Positions 10,047 to 18,777 are shown, counted from the stretch's first letter. The stretch is DNA of 64,000 nucleotides from Nocardia albiluteola (GCF_018860155.1 NZ_JAHKNI010000012.1:241738-305737); one strand, 5' to 3'. A program made the numbers and translations. The notes: generated from the sequence alone by a model not told the origin.

Positions 10047-10472
10047 ATGCCATTCTCCGGCAGGAACAGGGCGGTCTCCGGGGCCGCTGTGCCCGAGGCC
10101 GGACCCGACAGTGGGTATTTCCGCCGCCTGGGCTTTCGGCTGACGGCCGATCTCGACCGGCTCGACGCTCAGGAGCTGGCACAGACCTCGCAGGCCTCCG
10201 GGGCCTGTCAGGCCGCGAAGTGCCGGCGCGGCGAGGAGGTCACCATGCTGGGCCGCTTACGCAGCGTGGAGGAGTGCCCGCAGGCGGCGACGGGGTGCCT
10301 CGAGGCCGAGTTCTTCGACGGCACCGACGCGGTCACGCTGGTGTGGATCGGGCGGCGCCGGATCCCCGGTATCGAGCCCGGACGCCGTATCCTGGTTCGC
10401 GGCCGCATCGGCGATCGCGATGGCGCCAAGGTCATCTTCAATCCCTACTACGAACTCCGTGAGAATTCCTGA
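10047..10472 (+). CDS. OB-fold nucleic-acid-binding-like protein
   Basis: This 141-residue protein starts at ATG 10047, preceded by AGGAAG. The C-terminal ~90 residues look like an OB-fold of the RecG-wedge/tRNA-anticodon type: EEVTMLGRLRSVEECP, then LEAEFFDGTDAVTLVWIGRR and GRRILVRGRIGDRDGAKVIF. Positional homolog of Rv2694c. It ends three bases before the DUF3159 gene, so the two form an operon. It may bind RNA or DNA; nothing in the sequence names a partner. Confidence 0.85.
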   Translation: MPFSGRNRAVSGAAVPEAGPDSGYFRRLGFRLTADLDRLDAQELAQTSQASGACQAAKCRRGEEVTMLGRLRSVEECPQAATGCLEAEFFDGTDAVTLVWIGRRRIPGIEPGRRILVRGRIGDRDGAKVIFNPYYELRENS

Positions 10473-10475
10473 CGC

Positions 10476-11324
10476 ATGCCGACACCCAGCAACGACGAGG
10501 GCGCCCTCGTCGCCAACAACGAGCGCCGCGCCGCATCCGACGATCGGTTCGCGCCCGCCCATCAGCCTGACGACCATGATTCGTGGGAGCCGGATCTCAC
10601 CGACGCGGACACCGACCCGAACGGGCTAGACCTCGGGCGGCTGCGGAAATCACGGGGGAAGTCGGCGGCCGGCGCGCCGGCCGCCGCGGAGACCGACGAC
10701 GCGGACGATGCCGCCGATCGCGAGGCCGAGGAGACGTTGCTCGAGCAGTTGGGCGGCATCAGCGGCCTGATCTACTCGACGCTGCCGGTCGTGGTGTTCG
10801 TCCCCGCCAACGCGCTGTGGGGCCTGGGTGCGGCCATCTGGACCGCGCTCGGCGTGGCGGCGGCCATCCTGGTCTGGCGGCTCGCGCGCCGCAATCCGAT
10901 CCAGCCCGCCATCTCCGGCTTCCTCGGCGTGGGCGTCTGCGCGTTCATCGCCTACCGGATGGGTGCGGCCAAGGGGTTCTTCCTGTTCGGGATCTGGGCC
11001 AGCCTGCTGTACGCGGGGGTGTTCCTGGCCTCGCTGGTGGTGCGCTGGCCGCTGGCCGGGGTGATCTGGGGCGTGCTGAACGGCCATGGCACACAATGGC
11101 GTTCGGATCGTCGCGTGGTGCGGCTCTACGACCTCGCGACGCTGGTGTGGGTGCTGGTGTTCGGCGCCCGGTACCTGGTGCAGTCGCACTTCTACGCGAC
11201 CAACAGCACCGGTCTGCTCGCGGTCACCCGCATCGCGATGGGCTGGCCGCTGACCGCGGTGGCCCTGCTGGTCACCGTGTGGGCGGTGCGCCGGGCCGGG
11301 CATGCCCCGGCCGCCGCGGACTGA
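10476..11324 (+). CDS. DUF3159 membrane protein
   Basis: This 282-residue protein has an acidic, disordered N-terminus to about residue 85 and then five to six membrane helices (LIYSTLPVVVFVPANALWG; TALGVAAAILVWRLARR; AYRMGAAKGFFLFGIWASLL; FGARYLVQ; and a last helix near 265). DUF3159 members (Rv2693c) are conserved next to the OB-fold gene and the ceoBC pair. They resemble intracellular septation/transport-like proteins but have no proven role. Directly in operon with the gene before it. Confidence 0.88.
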   Translation: MPTPSNDEGALVANNERRAASDDRFAPAHQPDDHDSWEPDLTDADTDPNGLDLGRLRKSRGKSAAGAPAAAETDDADDAADREAEETLLEQLGGISGLIYSTLPVVVFVPANALWGLGAAIWTALGVAAAILVWRLARRNPIQPAISGFLGVGVCAFIAYRMGAAKGFFLFGIWASLLYAGVFLASLVVRWPLAGVIWGVLNGHGTQWRSDRRVVRLYDLATLVWVLVFGARYLVQSHFYATNSTGLLAVTRIAMGWPLTAVALLVTVWAVRRAGHAPAAAD

Positions 11325-11433
11325 CCCTTTCCGGCCGGGGGGTGGGGATCAGTCCACCCTGGGGTGCCTGGTTCGGTGGCCCGGTTCACAGCACGATCGT
11401 CTGTAAGAACTACAGGGGTCGGCGGAAGGAACC

Positions 11434-12114
11434 GTGGTGTTGGCTACCGAGGACAGACCAGTGGCGTCGAAGGGGTCGGGAACGCGGGCGGCGCGGCAGC
11501 GTGGCTCGCGTCCGGCGACGGCTCGGCAGCAGTCCGCTCGCTCCGAGAGCCAGCGGGTCGCCGCCGAGCTGGACCGCCTGATCGGGCCTGCCGTCGCGGG
11601 GGACTCCGCGGCGGTCAGCGAGATCGTGAAGATCATCTACCCCCTGGTTCGCCGGTATTGCGCCGGCCGGTTGACCGCCGGTGGATATGTGCACGTCACC
11701 GCCGAGGATGTGGCGCAGGAGATCTGCCTCGCCGTGGTGCAGGCCATTCCCCGGTATCGCGATCAGGGAAAGTCGTTCCTGGCCTTCGTATTCGGCATCT
11801 CTTCCAACAAGGTTGCCGACGCGTTCCGGCACGCGTGCCAGCGCCCGGACTATCCGGTGTCCGAGTTCCCGGAGCAACCCTCGCTCGCCGCCGGGCCGGA
11901 GGAGCTGGCCATCGCCTCGGAGCGGGCCCGGGTCGCGCACCAGCTGATGCAGGTGCTCGCGCCCGCGCATCGCGAGGTGCTGGTGATGCGTATCGTGCTG
12001 GGCTGGAGCGCCGCGCAGACCGCGGAGGCGATCGGCACCAGCCCGGGCGTGGTGCGGGTCATGCAGCACCGGGCGCTGAACAAGCTGCGGGCGCGGCTGC
12101 GGGAGGCCGCATAA
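11434..12114 (+). CDS. shbA: RNA polymerase sigma factor, ShbA/SigD-like
   Basis: This 226-residue ECF-type sigma factor has an Arg/Ser-rich N-terminal tail of ~45 residues. Region 2 follows (PLVRRYCAGRL; AEDVAQEICLAVVQAIPRYR; SFLAFVFGISSNKVADAFRH), then region 4 (LAPAHREVLVMRIVLGWSAA; SPGVVRVMQHRALNKLRARL). The pattern, especially VAQEICLA and the FxFGIxxxKVADAxR helix, matches M. tuberculosis SigD and Streptomyces ShbA, the sigma factor that transcribes the hrdB principal sigma gene. Its place ~8 kb from sigA is compatible with that but is not proof. GTG start; it faces ceoC tail to tail. Confidence 0.85.
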   Translation: MVLATEDRPVASKGSGTRAARQRGSRPATARQQSARSESQRVAAELDRLIGPAVAGDSAAVSEIVKIIYPLVRRYCAGRLTAGGYVHVTAEDVAQEICLAVVQAIPRYRDQGKSFLAFVFGISSNKVADAFRHACQRPDYPVSEFPEQPSLAAGPEELAIASERARVAHQLMQVLAPAHREVLVMRIVLGWSAAQTAEAIGTSPGVVRVMQHRALNKLRARLREAA

Positions 12115-12176
12115 GGGGCGCTGTCGGCGCAGCCGTCCGTACACCGCGCACGGCCGGAGCGAATGCGGAGGTACGC

Positions 12177-12836
12177 CTAGCCCTCTCCCATAGCCCGGCG
12201 CAGCTCGTCCTCGGCCTCGACCGTGGCCACGAACAGCAGTTCGTCCTCGCCCTCGAGCGGGTCGTCGGGCTGCGGGACGATCACTCGCCCGCCGCGCAGA
12301 ATGGTCACCAGCGCTGCGTCGCGGGGCAGCTCGAGCGTCTGTACCGCGCGGCCTGCCAGCGGGGTGTCCGCGGGCAGGGTGATCTCGACCAGGTTGGCCT
12401 GTCCCTGGTGCAGCGTCATCAGGCGCACGATATCGCCCACCGCCACGGCCTCCTCCGCCAGCGAGGCCAGCAGCCGCGGCGTCGACACCGCGACGTCCAC
12501 GCCCCAGGAGGCGTCGAAGAGCCATTCGTTGCGGGGATCGTTGACCCGCGCGACCACCCGGCGCACCCCGAATTCGGTCTTGGCGAGCAGGCTGAACACC
12601 ACGTTCGCCTTGTCGTCGCCGGTGGCCGCGATGGCCACCTCGTACTCCTGCAGCGCGGCCTCCTCGAGCAGTTCCAGCTCGCAGGCGTCGCCGTGCACCC
12701 AGGCCGCGGCGGGGGCGGCGCCGGGATCGATGTGGTCGATGCGGCGTTCGAGCAGCATCACCTCGTGCCCGCCGCGCAGCAGTTCCTGGGCGATGGAGCG
12801 GCCGACGGCCCCGGCTCCCGCGATGGCGACCTTCAC
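12177..12836 (-). CDS. ceoC: TrkA-family K+ uptake regulatory protein CeoC
   Basis: This 219-residue protein has an N-terminal Rossmann (TrkA_N/RCK) domain with MKVAIAGAGAVGRSIAQELL, whose GxGxxG loop binds NAD(H). A TrkA_C domain follows (QANLVEITLPADTPLAGRAV). The start is GTG 12836, and its first four bases overlap the ceoB stop, so the two are translationally coupled. As in mycobacteria, ceoB and ceoC form a pair of cytosolic gating subunits for a K+ transporter. No transporter gene sits beside them in this window. Confidence 0.92.
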   Translation of the reverse strand: MKVAIAGAGAVGRSIAQELLRGGHEVMLLERRIDHIDPGAAPAAAWVHGDACELELLEEAALQEYEVAIAATGDDKANVVFSLLAKTEFGVRRVVARVNDPRNEWLFDASWGVDVAVSTPRLLASLAEEAVAVGDIVRLMTLHQGQANLVEITLPADTPLAGRAVQTLELPRDAALVTILRGGRVIVPQPDDPLEGEDELLFVATVEAEDELRRAMGEG

Positions 12837-13504
12837 CAGTGCTCCCCACTCGACGGTGCGGCGGCCGCCAGGGCGACGGCCTCGGCGACCCGGCCCTCGG
12901 TAGCGGCCACGTAGACGGTGTCCTCGGCCTGCAGCAGCGTCCTTTCGGTGGGCAGCAGGCCCTGCCCGAATCGGATGATGAAGGCCACCCGGGCGCCGGT
13001 CGCGCTCTCCAGATCGCGCACCGGATGGCCGAACCAGGCCTCGTGCAGCCTGAGCTCGGTGATCGCGACGCTGCCGCTGGGATCGCGCCACGGCGCGATG
13101 TCGTCCTCGCCGATGAGGGTGCGCAGGAAGCGGTCCGTTGTCCACGGCACGGTCGCGATGGTGGGAATGCCGAGGCGTTCGTACACCGCGGCGCGTTTGG
13201 CGTCGTAGATGCGCGCCACCACACGGTTCACCCCGAACGTCTCGCGTGCCACCCGCGCGGCGATGATGTTCGAGTTGTCGCCCGAGGACACCGCCGCGAG
13301 CGCACCGGCCCGTTCGATTCCGGCCCGCCGCAGCACGTCCCGGTCGAAGCCGACGCCGATGACCCGCTCACCGGTGAAGTCCCGGCCCAGGCGGAGGAAT
13401 GCGCTGGGATCGCGGTCGATGACGGCGACCTCGTGTCCGACCCGGACCAGCGCGCGGGCCAGGGAGGAGCCGACCCGGCCGCACCCCATTATCACTACGT
13501 ACAC
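12833..13504 (-). CDS. ceoB: TrkA-family K+ uptake regulatory protein CeoB
   Basis: This 223-residue protein has the RCK/TrkA_N fold (MYVVIMGCGRVGSSLARALV, GxGxxGSS) with the acidic ribose-binding residue at AVIDRDPSAF, then a TrkA_C domain (GSVAITELRLHEAWFGHPV). It is the first gene of a two-gene operon with ceoC (4-base overlap). It starts at GTG 13504; there is no other gene upstream for 573 bases. The role is sensing nucleotide and redox state to gate K+ uptake, by family knowledge. Confidence 0.92.
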   Translation of the reverse strand: MYVVIMGCGRVGSSLARALVRVGHEVAVIDRDPSAFLRLGRDFTGERVIGVGFDRDVLRRAGIERAGALAAVSSGDNSNIIAARVARETFGVNRVVARIYDAKRAAVYERLGIPTIATVPWTTDRFLRTLIGEDDIAPWRDPSGSVAITELRLHEAWFGHPVRDLESATGARVAFIIRFGQGLLPTERTLLQAEDTVYVAATEGRVAEAVALAAAAPSSGEHW

Positions 13505-14077
13505 CTGCCGACCCCGTTCTGGAAACCGCCTGCGCGGTCTGCTCCACTACCCGCAGGGAACCGTACCCGTTACGGAGCCCCGGCAGCGGTGTTCTTCGTG
13601 TCGCGGGATCGAAACACCAGGTACACCGCACGGACGCCGCCGCCGGCGGCTCTATGCTGACCGGAGTGTTCCCGTTGTCGACGCGCGCCGCGGTATCCAC
13701 CCTGTCCGGCTCGAGCAGTCCGGGCCGTAGCGGAGTTCTCCCCGCGCAGGGGGCCGAATCGTGTTCCGTCTCGGCACGAGGTGGCGGCGATGGATCCGGC
13801 GGCCTGCACAGTCGCCGGATCCGCGGACACAGGTTCCCGGGCGAACCGGCGGCGCCGCCGTGCGCGGTCGGGCGGTGGATCGGCGCATTGGCGGGACAGA
13901 CCGGAAATGGATCCGCGTGCCGGCGGTGTGGGACTCGGGGCTGCCGGCACGTGACGGTGCGGCAGTGCGATGCGGGGTGGCCGGGATATGTTGTGCCGTC
14001 CAGGCGCATCGCGGTGGATCCTTCGCGCCACGGTGTACGGGTCCGATCGTGTGGACCATCGGTGATGAGGAGTGGTT
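13505..14077. other. gene-free stretch between ceoB and the RNA methyltransferase gene
   Basis: 573 bases without a frame I can support. All six frames are open by composition alone. It must hold the divergent promoters of ceoB and the methyltransferase gene, but no clear -10/-35 pair was seen. In M. tuberculosis an APC-type permease gene (Rv2690c) lies at this point; no trace of it was recognised. Confidence 0.5.
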
Positions 14078-15550
14078 GTGAGCGGTCGTGACGGCGAATC
14101 CAACTGGGAGGGTTCGGTCTTCGAGGTGCGGCTCGGGTCACCCGGGCACGGGGGGTTCTGTGTGGCGCGGCACGAGGGGCGGGTGTTGTTCGTGCGGCAC
14201 GGGCTGCCGGGGGAGTTGGTGCGGGCGCGGGTGAGCGAGGACCGCGGTGGGTCCTTCTGCCGCGCGGAGGCGGTGGAGATTCTGGAGGCGTCGCCAGATC
14301 GGGTGCCCGCGATCTGCCCGGTGTCCGGGCCCGGCGGTGCGGGGTGTTGTGATTTTTCGTTCGCGACTCCGGCGGCGCAGCGAGCGCTGAAGGCGACCGT
14401 GGTGAGCGAGCAGCTGCGGCGGGTGGCGGCGTGGGAGACCGACGTGGTGGTGGAGCCGATTCCGGGCGGAGAGCAGGACGTCGGGTGGCGGACTCGCATC
14501 CGGCTCGTGGTCGATGAGCGGGGACGGGCGGGGGTCCACCGGTTCCGGAGCACCGATATCATCGCGGATCTGCGCTGCCCGCAACCGGTTTCGGGGGCGC
14601 TCGAGGGGATCGCCGACCGGATCTGGACTCCCGGTGTGGATCTTGTGGTCGCGGTGGACGGTGCCGGGATGCGGCACGTCGTCGAGGTGGCCCCTGCACT
14701 TGTGGAACATGAACGTAGGCAAGGAAATTCGCGGGCCAGCAATGATCGTCGCGCGCGGCGTAGCGGCGAATATGGCCGCGGTGGTGAACGCGGGCGTGGT
14801 GCCGAACGCGGGCGTCGTGGCGAATATGGGCGTGGCGGTGCGAGGTACAGCGGTGCCGGTCGGCGGGAAGCATTGCATCGGGCCGGGGCCGACCGGGCCG
14901 GTGATCGGGGGAGTACGGCCGCGCGCCGGGCCGCCGCACACGCCGACCGAGATGAGCGGGTGATCGAGGGCAGCGGGCGCGCGGTGCAATTCGTCGCGGG
15001 GCGGCGCTGGGAGGTGTCCGCGACCGGCTTCTGGCAGGCGCATCGTGGTGCGGCGCAGTGCTATTCGGATGTGGTCGCCGAATGGGCCGACCCTTCGCCG
15101 GGCGGCCGGGCCTGGGATCTGTATTGCGGTGCGGGCGTTTTCGCCGCGCGGCTGGCCGAGGCGGTCGGTCCGGCGGGTGCGGTGCTCGGCGTGGAATCGG
15201 CGCGGCCGGCGGTGGCCGACGGCGTGGCGGCGCTGCGCGACCTGCCCTGGGCGAGCCTGCGCGCGGACCGCGTCGAACGCTGGATTGCCGGTGAATCCGG
15301 CGGCGCCGCACCGGATGTCGTGGTCCTGGACCCGCCGCGCGCCGGCGCCGGTAAGGCCGTCGTCGCGGCGCTGACCGCAGCCGCCCCGGCACGCATCGTC
15401 CATATCGGCTGCGATCCGGCCGCATTCGCTCGCGACATCTCCCTCTACCGGGCCGCCGGTTACGCGCCGATCCGCCTGCGTGCCTTCGACGCCTTCCCCG
15501 GCACCCACCATGTCGAATGCCTGACCCTCCTCGAACCGGTCCGTTCCTGA
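14078..15550 (+). CDS. class I SAM-dependent RNA methyltransferase (TrmA/RlmD family) with an Arg/Gly insert
   Basis: This 490-residue protein is a uridine-C5 RNA methyltransferase of the RlmCD/TrmA type. The N-terminal part carries a Cys cluster (ICPVSGPGG, GCCDFSF) resembling the Fe-S site of RlmD. The C-terminal methyltransferase has the SAM loop WDLYCGAGVFAARLAE, VVLDPPRAGAGK, and the catalytic-Cys stretch IVHIGCDPAAFARDI (family SCNPATLARD). The last ~190 residues are thus canonical. Residues ~210-295 are a low-complexity Arg/Gly/Glu segment (EYGRGGERGRG) absent from usual ~400-residue homologs. GTG 14078 lies five bases after GAGGAG. Whether the target is rRNA or tRNA cannot be told. 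Confidence 0.9.
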   Translation: MSGRDGESNWEGSVFEVRLGSPGHGGFCVARHEGRVLFVRHGLPGELVRARVSEDRGGSFCRAEAVEILEASPDRVPAICPVSGPGGAGCCDFSFATPAAQRALKATVVSEQLRRVAAWETDVVVEPIPGGEQDVGWRTRIRLVVDERGRAGVHRFRSTDIIADLRCPQPVSGALEGIADRIWTPGVDLVVAVDGAGMRHVVEVAPALVEHERRQGNSRASNDRRARRSGEYGRGGERGRGAERGRRGEYGRGGARYSGAGRREALHRAGADRAGDRGSTAARRAAAHADRDERVIEGSGRAVQFVAGRRWEVSATGFWQAHRGAAQCYSDVVAEWADPSPGGRAWDLYCGAGVFAARLAEAVGPAGAVLGVESARPAVADGVAALRDLPWASLRADRVERWIAGESGGAAPDVVVLDPPRAGAGKAVVAALTAAAPARIVHIGCDPAAFARDISLYRAAGYAPIRLRAFDAFPGTHHVECLTLLEPVRS

Positions 15551-15563
15551 GCCTGCGGGCCAC

Positions 15564-15800
15564 AATGTTCCGAGCGTGCGGACCACACTGTCGTTCCGCG
15601 TGCGCGGGCGACGTGTTCCGGGTGTGGGCTGCCGTGCTCCCGGTTGTGCGGCAGCCGCGGTTGCGGTTGTGCAGCTACCGGGTTTGTGTGGTTGCGGTGT
15701 TCTGGGGTGTGCGGGCTGCCGCGCTCCCGGTTATGCGAGCCGTGGTGTTCCCGGGTGTGCGGGACACGGTGTTCTCGGGTGTGTGTCGGCTCACAGTATT
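15564..15800 (+). repeat. degenerate ~24-bp direct repeats
   Basis: Eight to ten imperfect units with the core GTGYTCCCGGKTGTGCGGG follow each other between the methyltransferase gene and dxs. The best pair is GTGTTCCCGGGTGTGCGG near 15744 and GTGTTCTCGGGTGTGTGT near 15768. The stretch is otherwise gene-free (15551-15902). Confidence 0.65.
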
Positions 15801-15902
15801 TCGGTGTGTCGTGGGCGGCTCGCGGTTCCCGGCGTGGCTCGGTGCCGACGCTCCGTAGACTGTTCCGAAACAGACGAGCCACCGGAGTAGGGAGCGATAG
15901 CG

Positions 15903-17792
15903 GTGAGTGTGCTTGCCCGGGTCGAGACGCCCGAGGACCTGCGTCGGCTGACGGTATCGGAGCTGAGCGAACTGGCGGGGGAGATTCGCGAGTTCCTGGT
16001 GCGGAAGGTGGCCGTCACCGGCGGACATCTCGGGCCGAATCTGGGCGTCGTCGAATTGACGATCGCGCTGCACCGGATCTTCGACTCCCCGGCCGATCCG
16101 ATCATCTTCGACACGGGCCACCAGGCCTACGTGCACAAGATGCTCACCGGCCGGAAGGACTCTTTCGATCGGCTGCGCAAGGAGGGTGGCCTGTCGGGCT
16201 ATCCGAGCCGCGCCGAGAGCGCCCACGACTGGGTGGAGTCCTCGCACGCCTCGGCGGCGCTCTCCTACGCCGACGGCCTGGCCAAAGCGTTCGCGCTGAC
16301 CAAGCAGCGCCGCCATGTGGTCGCGGTGGTCGGTGACGGCGCGCTCACCGGCGGCATGTGCTGGGAGGCGCTGAACAACATCGCCGCCGCGCCGGACCGC
16401 TCGGTGGTCATCGTCGTCAACGACAACGGCAGGTCGTATTCGCCCACCATCGGCGGCCTGGCCGACCGGCTCGGCGCGCTGCGCATGCAACCCGCCTACG
16501 AGCAGGCCCTCGATGCGACAAGGCGCTTTGTACAAGGGATTCCGCGCGTGGGGGGCTCGGCGTACTCGATGCTGCACGCGCTCAAGGCCGGGATCAAGGA
16601 CGCGGTGGCCCCGCAGGAGCTGTTCAGCGATCTGGGCCTGAAATACCTGGGCCCGGTGGACGGCCACGACACCGTCGCGCTGGAGGCCGCACTGCGCCGA
16701 GCCAAGGATTTCGGCGGTGCCGTCGTCGTGCACGTCGTCACGCAGAAGGGGCGCGGCTATCAGCCCGCCGAGGACCACGAGGCCGATCAGATGCATTCGA
16801 TCGGCGTCATCGATCCCGAGACCGGGCAGCCGACCGGCGGCAAGACGGTCGGCTGGACCTCGGTGTTCTCCGAGGAGCTGATCCGTCAGGCTGAACAGCG
16901 CGACGACGTGGTCGCCATCACCGCGGCCATGCCGGGCCCGACCGGGCTGACCCCGTTCGGTGAGCGGTTCCCCGAGCGCATGTTCGACGTCGGCATCGCC
17001 GAGCAGCACGCGGTCACCTCGGCCGCGGGCCTGGCCCTGGGCGGGCTGCATCCGGTCGTGGCGATCTACTCGACCTTCCTCAACCGCGCGTTCGACCAGT
17101 TGGTCATGGACGTGGCGCTGCTGAAGCTGCCGGTGACCCTGGTGCTGGACCGGGCCGGGATCACCGGCGAGGACGGCGCCAGCCACAACGGCATGTGGGA
17201 TCTGTCGGTGTTGGGCATCGTGCCGGGCATCCGCGTCGCGGCGCCGCGCGACGGTGCGACACTGCGCGAGGAACTGGCCGAGGCGCTGGCCACGGCCGAC
17301 GGCCCGACCGCCCTGCGCTTCCCGAAGGGCCCGGTCGCGGAGGACATCGCGGCCGTGGAGCGACTCGACGGCGTGGACGTGCTGCGCATGCCCGAGGGCG
17401 CCTCGGCCCGCGCCGTGCGCGGCGATGTGCTGCTGGTCGCGGTCGGCCCATTCGCGCAGGCCGCGGTGGCGGTGGCGGATCTGCTGGCGCCGGAGGGGAT
17501 TTCGGTGACGGTCGTCGATCCGCGCTGGGTGCTGCCGGTCTCGGACACCGTGGTCAAGCTGGCCGAGAACTACCGGCTGGTGGTCACCCTCGAGGACGGC
17601 GGGCTGCACGGCGGGATCGGCTCCACGGTGTCGTCGCGGCTGCGCGCGGCCGGTGTGGATGTGCCGACGCGGGATATCGGTGTGCCGCAAAGCTTCCTGG
17701 ATCATGCCTCGCGCGCGCAGATCCACGAGACGCTGGGCCTGACCGCCGCCGACATCGCGCAGCGGATCACCGGTTGGCTCGGCGGGATCTGA
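15903..17792 (+). CDS. dxs: 1-deoxy-D-xylulose-5-phosphate synthase
   Basis: This 629-residue enzyme joins pyruvate and glyceraldehyde-3-phosphate to make DXP, the first step of the MEP isoprenoid pathway (also feeding thiamine and pyridoxal). The thiamine-diphosphate site GDGALTGGMCWEALNN ends in VNDN. HLGPNLGVVELTIALH is the N-terminal signature, and the catalytic Glu sits in FDVGIAEQHAVT. The C-terminal transketolase domain has VTLEDGGLHGGIG. Length is normal (~630). GTG start with a weak site (GGGAGCG). Confidence 0.97.
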   Translation: MSVLARVETPEDLRRLTVSELSELAGEIREFLVRKVAVTGGHLGPNLGVVELTIALHRIFDSPADPIIFDTGHQAYVHKMLTGRKDSFDRLRKEGGLSGYPSRAESAHDWVESSHASAALSYADGLAKAFALTKQRRHVVAVVGDGALTGGMCWEALNNIAAAPDRSVVIVVNDNGRSYSPTIGGLADRLGALRMQPAYEQALDATRRFVQGIPRVGGSAYSMLHALKAGIKDAVAPQELFSDLGLKYLGPVDGHDTVALEAALRRAKDFGGAVVVHVVTQKGRGYQPAEDHEADQMHSIGVIDPETGQPTGGKTVGWTSVFSEELIRQAEQRDDVVAITAAMPGPTGLTPFGERFPERMFDVGIAEQHAVTSAAGLALGGLHPVVAIYSTFLNRAFDQLVMDVALLKLPVTLVLDRAGITGEDGASHNGMWDLSVLGIVPGIRVAAPRDGATLREELAEALATADGPTALRFPKGPVAEDIAAVERLDGVDVLRMPEGASARAVRGDVLLVAVGPFAQAAVAVADLLAPEGISVTVVDPRWVLPVSDTVVKLAENYRLVVTLEDGGLHGGIGSTVSSRLRAAGVDVPTRDIGVPQSFLDHASRAQIHETLGLTAADIAQRITGWLGGI

Positions 17793-17926
17793 GCCGGCGG
17801 CCCTGCCCGAGCTCCCGCCATTCGTCGTACAAGCACGCCGGACCGACGAGTGGGCGGGGGCTGACAGGCTGGGATGGCCGGAATCGGCGGATCATCGTCG
17901 GATGTCGGGGGCTGTCGCGTAACTTC

Positions 17927-17940
17927 TAGAACTGGTTACA
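17927..17940. promoter_or_regulatory. KstR-type operator
   Basis: TAGAACTGGTTACA matches the palindromic KstR motif TnnAACnnGTTnnA at every fixed position. It lies 33 bases before the enoyl-CoA hydratase start, where a repressor would cover the promoter. KstR is the TetR-family repressor of sterol catabolism in mycobacteria and rhodococci. Confidence 0.6.
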
Positions 17941-17973
17941 GTTTTGGAAGTCCGCAGCAGGTAGGGAGCCCGC

Positions 17974-18777
17974 ATGTCGTTTGTTCTGGTCGAGAAGCCA
18001 CGTCCGCAGATCGCGCTGGTCACCCTGAACCGGCCCGAACGAATGAACGCCATGGCCTTCGACGTGATGATTCCGCTGCGGGAGACGCTCGAGGCCGTGT
18101 CCGCCGACAACGAGGTGCGCGTGGTCGTGCTGACCGGCGCCGGGCACGGCTTCTGCTCGGGTGCGGACCTGCAGCACGCCGGGAAGGTGCCCGGGGTGGA
18201 GGGGTTGACCAAGACCAGCATCGCGCGGCGTTCGATGGAACTGCTCAACAACGTGATGCTGACGATCCGGCGCATGCACCAGCCGGTGATTTCCGCGATC
18301 AACGGCGCGGCCATCGGCGGCGGATTCTGCCTGGCCATCGGCACCGATATCCGCATCGCCTCGCAGGACGCCTACTTCCGGGCCGCGGGAATCAACAACG
18401 GCCTGACCTCCGCCGAGCTCGGCATCAGCTATCTGCTGCCGCGCGCCATCGGCACCACGCGGGCCTACGAGATCATGCTGACCGGCCGGGACGTCGATGC
18501 CGCCGAGGCCGAGCGCATCGGCATCGTGTCCCGCGTCGTGCCAGGTGACAAGCTGCTGGAGACCGCGTACGACACCGCCGAACAGATCATCCGGTGGAGC
18601 CGGGTGGGCGCCGAGCTCACCAAGCGCATGCTGTGGAGCGGCCTGGAGGCGGGCAGCTTCGAGTCGCACATGCAGCACGAGGGGACCGCGCAGCTCTACG
18701 TGCGGCTCACGACGGAGAACTTCGACGAGGCGATCCGCGCCCGCCGGGACCGCCGCGCCCCCGCGTTCGAGGACTGA
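17974..18777 (+). CDS. enoyl-CoA hydratase/isomerase
   Basis: This 267-residue crotonase-fold enzyme has the oxyanion-hole residues in GFCSGADLQHA and INGAAIGGGFCLAIGTDIRI. The general-acid/base region is AELGISYLLPRAIG, where Glu follows SA. It should add water across 2-enoyl-CoA in beta-oxidation of fatty acid or sterol side chains; substrate specificity is not readable. ATG 17974 follows GGTAGGGAG. A KstR-type operator in front suggests it belongs to lipid or sterol breakdown. The first copy of a 34-bp tandem repeat overlaps its stop. Confidence 0.92.
   Translation: MSFVLVEKPRPQIALVTLNRPERMNAMAFDVMIPLRETLEAVSADNEVRVVVLTGAGHGFCSGADLQHAGKVPGVEGLTKTSIARRSMELLNNVMLTIRRMHQPVISAINGAAIGGGFCLAIGTDIRIASQDAYFRAAGINNGLTSAELGISYLLPRAIGTTRAYEIMLTGRDVDAAEAERIGIVSRVVPGDKLLETAYDTAEQIIRWSRVGAELTKRMLWSGLEAGSFESHMQHEGTAQLYVRLTTENFDEAIRARRDRRAPAFED

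Noticed and set aside
11434..12114. Naming this sigma factor SigD outright
   Set aside because: Similarity to SigD is clear, but the locus near sigA fits ShbA; the two cannot be told apart without a tree.
14138..15586. Minus-strand 482-codon frame over the RNA methyltransferase
   Set aside because: Pro/Arg-rich shadow without motifs; the plus strand has the SAM and catalytic motifs.
15564..15800. CRISPR array
   Set aside because: Units are contiguous and degenerate with no unique spacers between conserved repeats.
15460..15882. Antisense frame with an 8-residue His/Glu/Arg repeat
   Set aside because: Follows from the 24-bp DNA repeat being a multiple of three; no start signal or family.
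15675..17726. Minus-strand 683-codon frame over dxs
   Set aside because: Shadow of dxs; no motif, and dxs carries the thiamine-diphosphate and EQH signatures.
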